Part shown: positions 21,576-34,477 of the stretch, in pieces | Layout of the letters: every line of letters begins with the position of its first letter | Position numbering within the stretch: the first letter of the stretch is position 1 | From: Leptobrachium leishanense | Taxonomy: Eukaryota > Chordata > Amphibia > Anura > Megophryidae | Assembly (NCBI GenBank): GCA_009667805.1 | Contig: CM019064.1 | Location: 269,123,662 to 269,187,661, forward strand | Direction of reading: 5' to 3' | Length of the DNA stretch: 64,000 nucleotides | Translations under genes and position numbers: made by a program | Notes under the pieces: model-generated | The model's database searches: none | What the model was told of the DNA's origin: nothing | Seen by the model: only the letters and a program-made list of their open reading frames with translations

Positions 21576-22820
21576 AAATTGAAAATCACTTTTTATCTTG
21601 TTGGGACATGTTGTAAACATCCAGTTTAAACACAGCTGGACAAATCTATGGTTCAGGTAGCCATGGGCTCCTGAACCATAGATTTTTCTTACAGTGTGAA
21701 TCAGAACTACTTTTTCTTACCTCATTAAAAGAAGTAAAATTCCACTTCTGATTATTCAACTAGTATAGAAATATTGACTGGAAACTATACGAGTATTTGG
21801 CTCCTAGATCTTTAAATTTGGTATAAACGTTCAAATCTTGATGTATGAAAGTTTTCATGCCCCTTGTAGTAGAATAAGCCTCTGTCGCAAGCAGGTCATA
21901 AAGGAGTTTCAATAGGGAGGCATACATAGAGATATTAAACTAGCATCTCACATGATGAAGTGGCTTTAATTTTGTCATTATAAAAATTTCAAGACAGCGG
22001 TATCACTTCACTTGGAATGTTCTTGTTTTACGCATTTGAACAGGGTTTGATAAATTCATATAATACATGTAAACTACATATTTTAGGAGGCAGACAATCC
22101 ACTAGATGTAAACATATTGGAGAAAGTGGCTTCTTGGGATATTAATTTGATAATTTATGCATTAGAATATTTTGCCAGTTGAGCAGAAGTTTTAGAAAAT
22201 CTAAAAAAAAAAAAAAAAAAAAAAGCCACCTATGCTTCCCTACACAACCACCCAGTGCCTCAAATCCTAAAAACAAGCAGAAAATACTAGAGAGCATCTG
22301 AAACACCTTCAGTGTATCAGCAAATACCTTCCACATTCCTGAATCTATGACAGGCACCATCCATTACTGCAGTGCTTGACAAACATCAGTCTTAAAAGCC
22401 ATTAAGAAAACTTAGGAGCCAACCAGAAGAGCTTTTTTGGAACCAAGCCAATACTTGTGCATAGATTTGCATAGAATTAAAACAGAAATTTAGAGGCCAG
22501 ATATAAAGTTCTAGAAGTCTGTAGCTACCTCAAATACCAAGTGTCAGCCATGGCTGTAAATTAGAAACACTAGTCCACAAAATAACCCACCTTAATCCTT
22601 CCCTTTGAAACCAGCCAGCAAGCCACTATCCACCTTCATGAATCTGTTGATGCGCTAGAAAGCACGTCAACGGAGCTGCAAAGTGCGATCCTCCTATGGA
22701 GGATCGCGATTTGCACAGCTGAGGGCAGTCAGCGGCACCAGAGAGTGGAAGGAACGTCCACTCTCACGGACGTACCTTCCGCTCTGCAGTTCGCTCGTCT
22801 GCCACGAGCCTGTTTTTTTT
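21576..22820. other. Unclassified AT-rich DNA with repeat scraps
   Basis: It holds GGTTCAGGTAGCCATGGGCTCC and related scraps (21640-21700, 22371-22500) of the CAGGGCTTGACAAA family, a 22-base A run (about 22203-22224) and a GC-rich hairpin-forming segment at 22650-22812 with CGATCCTCC/GGAGGATCG. No gene seen. Confidence 0.6.
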
Positions 22821-22824
22821 TCTT

Positions 22825-23345
22825 CAAATCAGTTTGATCTTGATTGCTAGTTTATGTATTTTTTCCCCCTCCATTTTTGTTAAGTCCGTTCTGCTCCTCC
22901 CCATTGTAAATTATTTCCGTGCAATGGCCATAGCTCTAAACTCTGCCTTTCTTACCCACAGCCACGATTCACCTTCATCCCGCCCTCTGCTGTCCCACAA
23001 AGCCCCTATCCAAATTATAGAAGCTCCTTCACTGCGCTCTTGGCTTAACCTTATCATGCCCAAGCTCTTAGTCTATCATAATGCTGTGTTTGCTATACTC
23101 TCTCTGGTAATCATCTCCACACTCCCCCTGCTCCCTTTTGTTTCATATAGCTTACTCCCTTAGATTGTAAACTCACGGATGTCTGGCTGAGCACGTGTAT
23201 AAAGTACTGTATTAGCAGGACAATTATCCTAAGGGCAGGGCCGTCTGTTCCTTAGGTTTTATTATTTATTAAGTCTCCTGTTCGTGCTTCCCCATTGTAA
23301 AGTGCTATGGAATCTGCTGGTGCTGTGTAAGCACTTGTAACTGTA
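22825..23345 (+). mobile_element. Possible L2/CR1-like LINE 3' end
   Basis: Contains an open but unrecognisable frame and then TTAGATTGTAAACTC with GGGCAGGGCCGTCTG, the kind of 3' sequence seen in vertebrate L2-type elements, and TGTAAAGTGCTATGGAATCTG. Assignment rests on that motif only. Confidence 0.35.
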
Positions 23346-24699
23346 ACCCTCCCGTGAAAAAGCAATTGCTACACGCATAATTGATGATCTCAATGATCAT
23401 CTGAATGACAAACATCAAGCACCTTCAATAACCCCAAGTTCCTCCCAGGTAAAGAGTAAGGATTGCCGGTCATCTGTGAGAGACCTCATAACAGAGACAG
23501 CATGGAGAAACATCTATACAAACATGTTAATGTCAAAATTAAACCCCAAGGCCTGGCATGTAAAGTGCTTTGAAGCAACATGTAAATATTCACAGGATTA
23601 CTCTGTTCAACTGCAAGGAGATCAAACAGTGGACCGATTAGATTTTAGTGTCTGGTATTTTAAGTGGCCAAACATGACGCAAGAGAAAAAAAATGCATGT
23701 GTGAAAGGGTTACCTTAAAACCGAGGTCTGTTTTTAAGGGCTCCAGTTGAATTTGTAGTTGAATTGAAATAATGGTTTTTACCAGTTGATGAAGTAGACA
23801 TTCTTAATGGGAGTATTATCTTTGCAAAGAATGTGAAACATGCCCTATTTATATTACAGATAACCACTACTTTTAAACACCAGGCCAGGCTTTCATAATG
23901 GCTTACGTAACAACTAAGGCATCCCTTCCACAAACCAATGTTAATCGTAGTGATTTGTTCAGAATGCAAAGTTCAAAAAAAATACTTGTCAATTAGAAGT
24001 ACTCACTTGACAGACTTTGAAAGGTTTGATCATTTGTTTGTTACAAATCAAAGAAATTAGCTATTTTACGATTCAGCAACCCAACACCAAGAAAGAGTTC
24101 TGCTAGAAGTAAAAGCTATAACTAGGCATCAATTTAGACCATTTTGTGAAAAGACACAAGGAAAATAAATGTAGTTTGCTCACTTTCAATGGAACACTAG
24201 TCCCCATTAAATCCTAATCTTAAGGGTCACGGTGACCAACCTGCCCACCTCTCCCCGTCTTTTTGCTGAACCTTGTAACAGCTCTTCAAAACAGAAGGGT
24301 TACCTTCTTGAAGTATGTAAACCCCAACTGTGTCTCCCTGAGCTCAGGTTCAAGAAGATTCAAAAGTTTACTGTGTACAGTAAGCACTGAAAAGCATCGG
24401 ATTAACGGTTTGTATGTGGTCCAGTCGTACATGTACCCATCATCCTTGGTTGAGCATCGAGCCACTTCCTGTAGCTGGATGCCTGGTGTCAAAAGAGAAG
24501 ATGCGACAGTGTCACAGAACAATTTTACCCCTCAAAACACACAGGACGGAAACAGCAGGGGTTAAAATGAGCCATTGTTGGCTTTTAAGACCGAGTACCT
24601 GTTTAATGTTGTAACAACATTTAGATGGATTTCCATTTACCTTCATTTCACCTAGTACTTTTTCAATTAACCACCCCCAATGCTATTCCCACATGTGGC
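23346..24699. other. Intronic DNA without recognised features
   Basis: Moderately AT-rich. The open frame at 23476-23718 has no domain, no splice logic with ALCAM and no supporting context. Confidence 0.6.
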
Positions 24700-24985
24700 A
24701 CAGGGTTAACTTTCATTGCCGAAAGCAGTAACCCCAAGACACACTCATGCTATATACATGCCTGTCCTGCGCACCCTCGCTGACCTCCATGATCGCATTC
24801 TCCTCCGGCGATTGCAGGGTTTTACTTCCTGGTTACTTTCTCGCGAGAAGGGAACCAGGAAATAGGATGTCGTGATCGCCGGAGAATGGGGACAGCGAGG
24901 GAGCGCAGGGACAGGTATGTATACAGCACGAGTGTGGCTCGGGGTTAACCCTTTCTGCAATGCATTCAACCCCAAACCACACTCT
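24700..24985. mobile_element. Palindromic MITE
   Basis: The two halves (about 24701-24840 and 24841-24960) are imperfect inverted repeats: GCAGTAACCCCAAG with ACACTCATGCTATATACATG, CCTGTCCTGCGC and CTCCGGCGAT on the left; their complements ATCGCCGGAG, GCGCAGGGACAGG, GTATACAGCACGAGTGT and GGGGTTAACC on the right. Centre TCTCGCGAGA. No coding capacity. Confidence 0.65.
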
Positions 24986-25119
24986 GATAACGCACGGGGC
25001 CAAATAAATTGTTCTGATTCTGACATATTTTATATGTCAGAATCGGAACGCTAGGGAGATTAAGAACGTTAACACTTCAATAATATTCTGACAAGCTTAT
25101 TTTCCCATACTCCTTGACA

Positions 25120-25791
25120 CAGGGCTTGATAAACCCAGGAGCCTGGTAGCCACTGGCTCCTAGAATTTTATTCCTGGCTCCTAAATTTCCAGTTTATTTT
25201 ACACCAATCTAAAAGCAGTCTTTGGCATCTAAAAACCTCTAGTTGGCTTCAATGTTTTCTTCTTGTCTCCTACATTTAATGTAAATAAATATATCCAGCC
25301 CGGGTGTGTGTATTTATATATGAGGTCTGGTGTGTGTGTGTGTGTCTAGTGTGTGTAGTGTAGTGTGTAAATAGGGTGTCCAATGACAACAGAGCAAAGA
25401 AATTAAGCAAACAAAACAATATCACAAAGTACAGATGTTAACACAAATAAATAATATAAGTATCTATATCTATATATCAGAGTGGCCAAACGGATATTGG
25501 AAGCAACGGTCTACACGTCTAGGCTCAAAAAGTCGCCAAAAGACCACATGCACAAAAAATACCTAACAACAAAAAGCACCAGGTAACAAAGTGATAAATA
25601 AATAGAAGCAGTTAAGATCAGAATTTGATTCAGTACAAATCAACTCCCAGATGCAGAGGCAGGTTCCCAACGTTTCGGCAAGGATTCACCTTTATCAAGG
25701 TATACCTTGATAAAGGCGAATCCTCGCCGAAACATTGGCTCCTAACTTTTGTAGCTGGCTCCTAGATTCAAAGCAAATTTGTCAAGCCCTG
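25120..25791. mobile_element. hAT-like element, CAGGGCTTGATAAA family
   Basis: 672 bp with ends CAGGGCTTGATAAACCCAGG and AAATTTGTCAAGCCCTG, inverted repeats. A perfect 8-bp target duplication CCTTGACA flanks it (25112-25119 and 25792-25799). The interior has GGAGCCAGCTACAAAAGTTAGGAGCC-type words also found at 40465-40525, 22371-22500 and 35595-35650, a GT microsatellite (25320-25370) and a hairpin TTTCGGCAAGGATTCACC / CGAATCCTCGCCGAAA (25668-25735). Confidence 0.82.
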
Positions 25792-25799
25792 CCTTGACA

Positions 25800-27479
25800 A
25801 AGAATAAAAGAATATATGCTCAAAAAGCAACAGAGGTACAACGTCTAAGTACACAGTGATATGACAAAAACAAATAAAAATTCTCATGTGTATATATATC
25901 ACTTGTGCCCCTGAGCAAAAACAAAGCTGAATATTTTGTACTTTCTGGGCTACGATCAATAAATCTGATATCTTTGTTCTCAAATAAGGATTTATTTATT
26001 TAAGAAATGTTTTCAACATGTCAACAGTTGAAATTTTATTTACTTTTATGAAGTTAGGTTTTGGTTTGAAAGTGAAAATCTTTTACGCAATATTGTTCCT
26101 GCTCTAAACAAATATGCAGCTGGCGCTGTAAATGTGTAAAGCTGTATACCGACTGTATTTTCTTATTTTTATGACACCTTAAAAATCAAGAAAAAATTTG
26201 AATGTTGCAATGAAACCGTTTATCATTTGGCACTGCTGTTGAGCATTATTTTACACATATCGGGGCATGACAAACCCAGGGGGCAAGACATGTTGCCTTT
26301 AGCTCCTGAACGTTTGGATAATAGAACATGTATATATACAATATATGCCAGGCTCCAAGAAATGTTTAGTTGACGCTTCCGTTTAATGTTATAAAATATA
26401 TTAACAGGTCTCACATTTTGCAAGCTCTGGTTTTCTTTGCGCACATAACTTGTCTGGACCCTTTTTTTGGGGGGGCCCTCAAAACATACATTGTGGACCA
26501 CACAGCACATGTCTAGAAATAACCCCTTGAAATGAGGTAGATGACAACGATAAAGATGATCCTGACGTGTATAAAAGCAGGTCTGTTACATTTCACTAAT
26601 TTTGGATTGATGGACATTTAATTATGCTAAAAATACTTGCAGAGAAGGTAAAAAAGTAACATAAATGGAGGTGAGAAATGATCTGCTGCCTTTGAACATG
26701 GTTACTGTGAACCAATTAAAGCTGACAGCAGAGTATTATACAAAGGCTTGACAGGTCCAAAGGCCAGCAAGCCAAAGGCTAGTAAATCCCTGTATTATTT
26801 ACCAAATCTACTAAATCTTTCCAAGGCTCCTTATGTTTACCTACGGTCTCTTAAAATTCATGAATTTGTCAAGCTCTGCATGACAATTTCTCATTTCTAG
26901 AGTTGTATTGAGACGGCTCAAAATATGCAATGTACCGGAAAAAAAAAAAGGTTTGCAGCACATTTTCTTACAATGCAAGACACAGGCCACTAAAGCTGAA
27001 ATAGCTCCAGGCTAGAGGATGGGTTGTTGTTTTCTGGACCCTTGCAAAGACTACGAAATTTCCAACTGCATCATTTTTGCTTTGTAACAGGCTCCCGGCT
27101 CAAACTGTTATATATAATTTATATGAGAAGCTCTGCCCTGCTACATCTGATATAAATTAGCCCTGCTTTACAGATGTACACTGTAAAACCCAGGTCTTTA
27201 TGCCACAAACAACCTTTAACTATTGACAGTCCTAAGAGACAGATGAGGAGTGTCACTTTTCACACTTCGGTCCACATTTTCATTTCAAAAACATGCTATA
27301 TAAAAGATTATACTTAATTGTAATTCTCCTGTGCTTTGCAACAAACTGATTACAGTATATATAAAATAAGCAATAAAGCATGAACTGTAAAGTTTTATAA
27401 TTAACGTGACACATTCCTATGATGTTTTTTTTTTTTAAAAAAAATAAATGAATTTTGCAAACATGCCAGCAGTATAAGA
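25800..27479. other. Intronic AT-rich DNA with hAT-family scraps
   Basis: Short pieces such as GGGGCATGACAAACCCAGGG (26261-26280) and GGCTTGACAGG (26744) belong to the CAGGGCTTGACAAA type family. Nothing else recognised. Confidence 0.55.
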
Positions 27480-28515
27480 AAATAATGGCCGCGGGGGGAG
27501 GGGGGGGGGCAGCCATAGTCATTCACAAACAAATATATTAAAAAGGGCCGGGGTAGGTGTGTAAGGGGGAGCGAAACAAAACGAATACACGTTGGGAAGG
27601 CCCATTAAAAAAAAAAGACAAAGTGATGAGTCAGATAAGAAAGCACCTTTGAAACCAGGGGAAAAAAAAAAAAAAGGGGAGGAGGAGTGAGGGCAACGAC
27701 TGGCCAGTGAGTAGTGGCATTCCCGGCTCACCTCGGCAAACCAAAAGAAACCGAGGGCCCTGGAAGAGGCCACAAGGCCGAGAGACCTGGGACCAAGAGG
27801 ACGGCCAGAGCCTAGGTTGTCATCGCAGTGGCTCACCCAGGGTGCTACCCACCATCCTATACTCCACAAAAAAAAAAAAAGAGGGGGGAGGAGGTATCCT
27901 CAAACAGCAGCAAGCCCCAAAACTGAGCGTCAGGTTCACATTGTCGCTCGGGAAAACACCAATAAGGGGTGGGGAAAAACATTTGCAGGAAAGGTCATCA
28001 AAAAAGCCGCGGGGGACGGACGTCACTGCACAATCTAGGCATCAGAAAACAGGGCATCCAATGCAGCAAGGGGGGGGGCACAGACGAGCACGTGACGAGC
28101 CACTACAGGAGGACATTGCAGCGGTGGGATAAACCATCCAGCACACATAGGAGGCAGCAGGTCCACAGCAGCCAGGGAGAGAGGACACTTCACAAGAACC
28201 CCAATGACTAGGGCCATCCAGACAGCACCAGAGAGCCCCGTCACCAGAGAAAGCGAGCCGCCAGGAAATCCCTTCAACCCATGGGGCAAGAGATATCACC
28301 CATCCGACGTCGCTGTAAACAGGTCGCCTGGCAGTCCACAACAAACCCTCACAGCGAAAAAGGGCAACAGCCCCCGCCGAGCTGGCAGTCACACATCAGG
28401 ACGTGGCCCGAGGATCTTTACAAGGCTGTTCCACCACCAGTGCCACTCCAGACCATCCAGCAAATCGCTAAAGATGGTTCCACGCCACGCCACCTGGTCC
28501 TCAATCCACTGCCTC
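27480..28515. repeat. GC-rich block, unclassified repeat suspected
   Basis: About 1 kb clearly richer in G+C than its flanks, with A and G runs and overlapping open frames on both strands (longest 141 codons, 27707-28132). No domain is recognisable in any frame and the frames do not connect to ALCAM. Composition resembles the 3600-5000 block. It may be the 5' region of a LINE; this is a guess. Confidence 0.4.
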
Positions 28516-28518
28516 TTA

Positions 28519-28972
28519 GGCTAACGTCAGATGAATGCAGTGATCACGTCAGTGTTGCCGCACAGTTTAACGTCGGTCGTAGCATAGAATCGTGATCAAT
28601 AGAGACCCACACACTGAACTGTGCATGCACCATGCACATGGCAAATGGACGCAAGTTAGACAAGAACGTAAAACCGCTACCACAGACGCGCAGAGTGCAC
28701 CACGTCCGCGTAGCGTTCTGTGTGAGTGATATGTCAGACGCAGCGCATTTGCGACGTCCAGCACCTTGATGCACAAAATGCCTTTTCATATCCTTTCCAA
28801 ATTTTTATAATTTTTCATATTAATTTTGTTTCCCATAGTTCCCGGTTTTTCTTGACGGATGTATAAAAAAAAGAAAAAGATTGTGTGGTGTCTGCAGTAT
28901 CTTCTGTCAGTACGTCTGTCCGTTGTGCACGCATGCAGAGTGGGCTCAGAATGCGCTCGTCTGACATTAGCC
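28519..28972. mobile_element. PIF/Harbinger-like MITE, GTCAGACGAACGCA subfamily
   Basis: 454 bp, left GGCTAACGTCAGATGAATGC, right GCGCTCGTCTGACATTAGCC, flanked by TTA (28516-28518 and 28973-28975). Close in sequence and order to 11225-11675. Confidence 0.82.
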
Positions 28973-28973
28973 T

Positions 28974-29331
28974 TAAGCTCCCTGTCTTGTCTCAGTTTCC
29001 AGTTCTTATCTCTGGTAGCCTAGAGAACAATTGCCTTACCTAAACATTTCCTCCTCCACCTCATTAAGTGGTAAATATTGTCGATTAATAAACCAGAGCC
29101 AGAAACCAAAGCTAATGGTAAATGTTGCTTTATGGGGGAAAAAATAAATAAAAAAAACATCAAGAAAATGTAGCCCAGAGATAATAAGTAGAAAAGTTAG
29201 GTGTTTTATGACATTTATGTGCAATTACTTCAAAGAAAAAAATTAAACAGCATTTGTTTTATAAAGTGGTTTTGTTTGTAACGTACGAGTAATCTAGTTA
29301 CAATTTATGGAGGCGGTAGTGTCCCTTTAAC
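28974..29331 (+). repeat. Dispersed repeat ending GTGTCCCTTTAA
   Basis: Aligns along its length with 60143-60464: both start TTAAGCTCCCTGTCTT, share CTCATCTCTGGT or CTTATCTCTGGT, CCTCCTCCAC, CAGTTACTTCA or CAATTACTTCA, TGTTTTATAA and GTAATC, and end GTGTCCCTTTAA. Confidence 0.65.
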
Positions 29332-31729
29332 TTCTCTTTTGGCTCCATCCCTGCTTTAATCTGGCAGCATAATTTTCAGGACCAATTTTTACAATAGGTC
29401 ATATAGCACAGAAACATATCCACGCTGGCTCCTACTGAAGAAACAAAACATATTTGTGTCTGGTGTACACTTTTGTTGCCAGGTTCTTGTTTATATCTCC
29501 GGGTGAATTAAATCCTGCTACTAAGGCTACTATCTAGGCGTGCTAAATGATACTTTAACAATCACAGCACATCATTTGTAAACTGCTCCGCTGCTATAAC
29601 AAACGCAGCATTATTGCTGTTAATGCCAGACTGCTCCACGTTGAATGTTTTGGGAGAGAAGTTGCTGATTATTTCTTTTTGAAGGTCTCCATTAGGTTAC
29701 TTTTCAAAGCATTAAACGCTATATACGGTGATATTGTGGTTGTAAAAAGTTTCTAATGTTTTTGTAATGGATTTTCCCCACGCAGATTCTTTATTTGTGC
29801 AATACAGCTTAATTAAACAAAAATAATAAGCACCATAAATAAACCGAATTGTTAAACAAGACCTTAACTTATGAAAGCTTGTACATAATATCTTCAGATT
29901 TAGTGTCAGCAATATTAAAGTGTCATGTCCACCTCCTGCTGCTCGTGACTATGCCTCGTAGCTGTCAAAGTGATGAGATTTATGTGGGGGTTTTGTTAAA
30001 GAGTTTTAAGTCCTCTCAATGTGCATATAGTGCTTTAATATAAAAGGATCGTAAAACAAACACAGCACTGAAAATCAATGACACAATTTACAATGTTGCA
30101 CTTGCATAATACCAACATTCTCTTTATCATAAAGTAACAAGTGAAAGCCGAGAACAAGTTACTGGTGTAATCCGGTCTTTTAGAGCCATAACGTTATCAA
30201 TAGAACTATTACTATACAATACTTGAGAAATGCCAGTTCAATGGTATCTGAAGGGTCTGGAAGAAATCTAAAAAGAAGGGTCAAAGTAGTCATCTTAATG
30301 TATGAACTCTACTGATCTCCAACTTTTCTCTAGCTCGCTTTGAATACTCAGAAATGTTAAGAGATAAATTATGGCTACAGAAATCTGCTGTAGAAGTAGG
30401 AAAATTAACGTGTAAATGCAAAATACATGGAGGAAGAGAACTGAAAACTATAGCACTTTGTGAGGCATTAGAGACTTTGCAGTTAAAATAGAGCGTGATT
30501 TTGATTTATCAATATATAGCCCATAACCTGTCAGGTCTGACAAAATCATAGGGTGCTGCCTGTTACTGATCTTAAAGGGTCAGTGAAAGAAGTATACAAG
30601 ACCTACCCAAAAAAATAAAATAAATGGGGTTGTGGATGTTTGTCCGGCACTGTACTTATTCAATTTGGCCATCTTGACTGACCGCCATCATCGTTCCTGG
30701 TATTGAGAGAGGTAGGACCCCCTATAGTGGTCTGGAGCTTCATTACAGAGCCACCAATCCAGGCGGCTCTGGGACATGTGAGTGGTTACTCATATTCTTC
30801 TCCTGCATAATTTATGACGATATTGTACTATATATGGTTTCTCTTCTAAGGCTCATTCTGTTCTACCTGTTACATCCGGGCCAGCAGTATATCGATTGAT
30901 GGGAGAAGCCCCCCATAGAGCCTATCAGGCTCCAGGCCTGTGAGTGTAAATTTTTGTAGTTTGCACCAATATTGATTGTATTGATAAACGGGTACCGCAC
31001 ATTTGGTCTACCCTTCCTCTATTGCAGGACTATATATGAATTTGGAATATTCGATGAATTGTATAGGAGTACTCTATACCTTTGATTTTACCTGCCACAT
31101 GGTGTTTGTGTGTGTGTTCTGGTTTCATGGTTCTATATGCGCTCCCTATTTTACACTTTGTGTATGTTGTCCATTTAGAGAAAGAAGTATGTCACCTCTA
31201 TATATGTAGACCTTGCAGTCCTGTGTCATATATGAAGACTAATTATTAAAATGTACAGCTCTGGAGCAATAACATAGCTTAACCAAAAGGCCTGCCCTGT
31301 AGGTGAAAGAACATACTTCACACCTAACAGTTATTAAAGGCCTATGTTGCTTGTGTTACAGTACTGACAAATGCCAGCATGTCGCAAAAGAAAAATCCAA
31401 AGAGCGACAGGAGAAGCTTCACCATACAAATTGTCCTGCCACACTTTGGATTTTAATTTTGTAATGGAACACCAATATTTTGTAAATAACCTATTTTTCT
31501 CGGCAAAGCTGTAGAGCAGTATAAACCAGTCCAAACACATTGACCCCTATTTAGTCAGCAGCGATCGGTAGATCTAGCAGTGATCTGCTAGATCACTGAG
31601 CTATCGTACCCATTAAACTACTTGTGGGTTTCTGCTGGTATTCGTGTTGGATTGCAAAAGCAGTTTATGCCAAGTGTTACTATGAGTGGTAATAATCACC
31701 ACAGGACTCCACTGAGTGTTCGGGTATAA
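29332..31729. other. Intronic DNA without recognised features
   Basis: AT-rich, no coding similarity, no clear element. 29340-29470 has GCTCCATCC- and GGCTCCTACT-type scraps reminiscent of the GGAGCC hAT family. Confidence 0.6.
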
Positions 31730-32009
31730 GGCACCACTCACACTGAGCGACATGAAAATCGCGCGTTTTTCATATACGCGACATTGAGGGATAATATCGC
31801 TGTTATGCGTGATATTGCGTGACACCATTGATGCGGTGTGTGACAAATTGCAGAAAAAAGGGTCATGTACAAACAACAAGCTACAGCGACGAGCTACAGG
31901 TGACATTGAGCTGTGAAATGTGAACAGCTCTATTGAAAAAGCTACATAGAGCGATAACGTGCGGAAATATGCACGATATCGAGATAAATCGCTTAGTGTG
32001 AATGGGGCC
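31730..32009. mobile_element. PIF/Harbinger-like MITE
   Basis: 280 bp with ends GGCACCACTCACACTGAGCG and GCTTAGTGTGAATGGGGCC, flanked by TAA (31727-31729 and 32010-32012). Interior rich in CGATATTG and GCGATAT words. Confidence 0.78.
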
Positions 32010-33296
32010 TAAGCTGCACAAGATATTGTAAAGGAGATCTCACTCCATGCATGATCTGGTGGAAGAACATAGAGGAACCATTTTACTCCCATCTCCTACC
32101 GGTTACATCACAGCAAGGTGGCAAACCGATGCAAGGATTTTGAGAGGGACTAGTGAATTAGTATAGTCGGTTTAGATAGATGCATGAAGGGGGATTATTT
32201 ATTAAAGGATTATACAGTGACTTTGCTCTCATGCAATTACAGCACTTTTCACACTTGCACTCAAAGGGTTGCCATCTTGCGCATCATTCTGGTTTCTAGT
32301 GCAGCTTTTATTTATCCTATACAAAGTATAAAACACACAAACGAGAGCCATCAATGTGAAAAAGATATCCAAGCTGCTGCTTGACTTTGCATAAGTAAAT
32401 GCAGTAATAACCATGCTTACGCAATCATTACCGCTCCAAATTGACCTGGTAATTCAAGAGAGCTGAGATTAGATCTGTAATCTTCCAGTTAGTGCCATGA
32501 CTAGCAGGTTTATAAAAAATCTGATTTTGAGATCTGCAATTTGTTACAGAAAGCAGAGCTTCTATTTACAATACAGGTAACAGCAACATGAAAACAAAAT
32601 CTTGCAAAACAAATCCTAAGGTTTTCAGAAAAAAACTTTTACATTTCCATCACATCCACTGGAGCGCAATTCCTCGTCTGCCCTTTTCATAACGATTGTT
32701 GATAAACAATGAACCTTTGGTACAATGGGCTGCCCAGATGAGTGGTAGACCTTGCTTTATGGGAAAGCAAGGGCAAACCTTTTAGAAAATTCATAACGGC
32801 TGAGAACTGTCAGTCTATGCTGAAATCATTTCAGCTGTATCCAATTTCAAACTGTATAATGCTCCCATCCAGTGTACTTTCACTGTCACAAATAAATCAC
32901 ACCGAAAGTAAATCTGAAGCTCATTACCATGGATCTATTAAATTTCACCAAGACCGTGTCATGTTAACTTCTTCAAATGTATGCAAAATACGATTACAGC
33001 AAAGAATCAATCACCGTTTGGATTGAAGTATGCCCATAAAAGCAACAACTGAAACCCCCCCCAACAAACTCATACATACATTGTACATGGTGAACCGCCC
33101 CAACAAGGTGTCTATTCAACAGTTTAAGATTTTAGCCAAGTAGTCTTTAAAAACATGATCGGAAACCTTTAACGCTTTTATTATAACTGAAAATAAATTG
33201 TCAAATAATTGTTGTGTATTATGCATTATTCATAAATTAGTAAACGCAGAGATGACTTCCAATGACATGGGACAGTCTACTCACTCTAAACACTAT
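32010..33296. other. Intronic DNA without recognised features
   Basis: AT-rich; no transposon ends or coding similarity recognised. Confidence 0.6.
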
Positions 33297-33978
33297 CAGG
33301 GTTATTCAAAGAGATTCGAAAAGTCACCGCATGTTCGGTGACTTTTCGTTCTCTTCAATTCGGTTCCTTTTGCCAATCCCATTTCGGTGACCCTGCAGAG
33401 TATTCAGCAAGCACCACAGGGTCCCCGAATTGCAGGGAAAGGCTGCCGCAAACCTGACGAAAACCGCAAAACCCAGCGAATGCACGCCAAAAACATCTGG
33501 ATTAACCTGCCGAAAACCACGGAAAAAGCCCGAGCAGGAGCCGATTGCACACAGCCGAAGCAGCTGAGACAGCAGACGAGGGAGGTGAATAAATTAGCAA
33601 AGTAGTTTGTGTCAATCTGTGAAAATGAAACGCTGTTTGCAAAGAAACTACGGAGCGAAAATGTCTGAAATTTACACAGGAGGTCCAGGGAATGATAATA
33701 AAAAGGGCTGTTACAGAAAAAATAAGTAAACTTTAAAAAAAAAATTAAAAAAAAAATTGGACTTTTAAAAAAAAAAAAAAAATAGAGACTTTCACTGCTG
33801 GTTTGTGTTCTCTTTATAGCCGAAGCAGTGCTTTTCATGGGGATTTCACTGCCCTCGAACAGGCACCGTATGTGCAGGCAATTCGCCAGGATTTGGCGAA
33901 TTGCCTGCTCTCTGGATAGCCGAATGGTCAGGAAAGGTAACCTTTCTCAAGCAATTCGGATCTCTTTGGATAACCCTG
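33297..33978 (+). mobile_element. GGGTTATTC-family MITE, copy 4 (best preserved)
   Basis: 682 bp. Left end CAGGGTTATTCAAAGAGATT, right end the complement of CAGGGTTATCCAAAGAGATC: 24-bp inverted ends with two mismatches. TAT lies on both sides (33294-33296 and 33979-33981). The interior starts with a GAAAAGTCACCGCA / GGTGACTTTTC hairpin and carries CGAAAATGTCTGAAATTTAC and GATAATAAAAAGGGCTGTTA, shared with copies at 37424 and, in complement, at 13367. Confidence 0.75.
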
Positions 33979-34477
33979 TATAGCGCTTTTTTTGGGTTGT
34001 CCGAGTGAGACAGGCATGCCCCCACTTCGTCATCCTTCCCCTCTGGATCTGCTCTGACAGCGGTGTGAAGCACTGGAGATTGTGCGCCTTCACAACTGGA
34101 TGCAATTTCGAATATCCTACCTGCCAGGGACAAAACCACACCAGCACGTATAGAACATGCCGACATCTGATCCTCTTTGCATCTCGAATTCAGCCACGTC
34201 TGAATTGGAGCATCCAGTTGACTGGTCCTTATGCAAGTGGCGCTTTCGCAGTTCACACATAAAAGGCTCCAGTGACTTCCAGTATTTGGAAGACCTGGAG
34301 CAGAAGAGGGGGAGGGGTAGTCCAGCGCCACCGGACGCAAAGTATTTTAATCTGAGACATTAAATTTGTACACTGATCAACGGCAAAGGCGGTAAATTAA
34401 ACTCGGCCCAGCTGCTTGTAGAGTAATGACAGTGGCCCAGAGCCACTTAAGAGGATACTCCAGCACCATGACCACTT

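Noticed and set aside
22834..23163. 109-codon hydrophobic frame that could suggest a membrane protein
   Set aside because: It lies in repeat-like DNA leading into a LINE-like 3' tail; hydrophobicity comes from CT-rich sequence.
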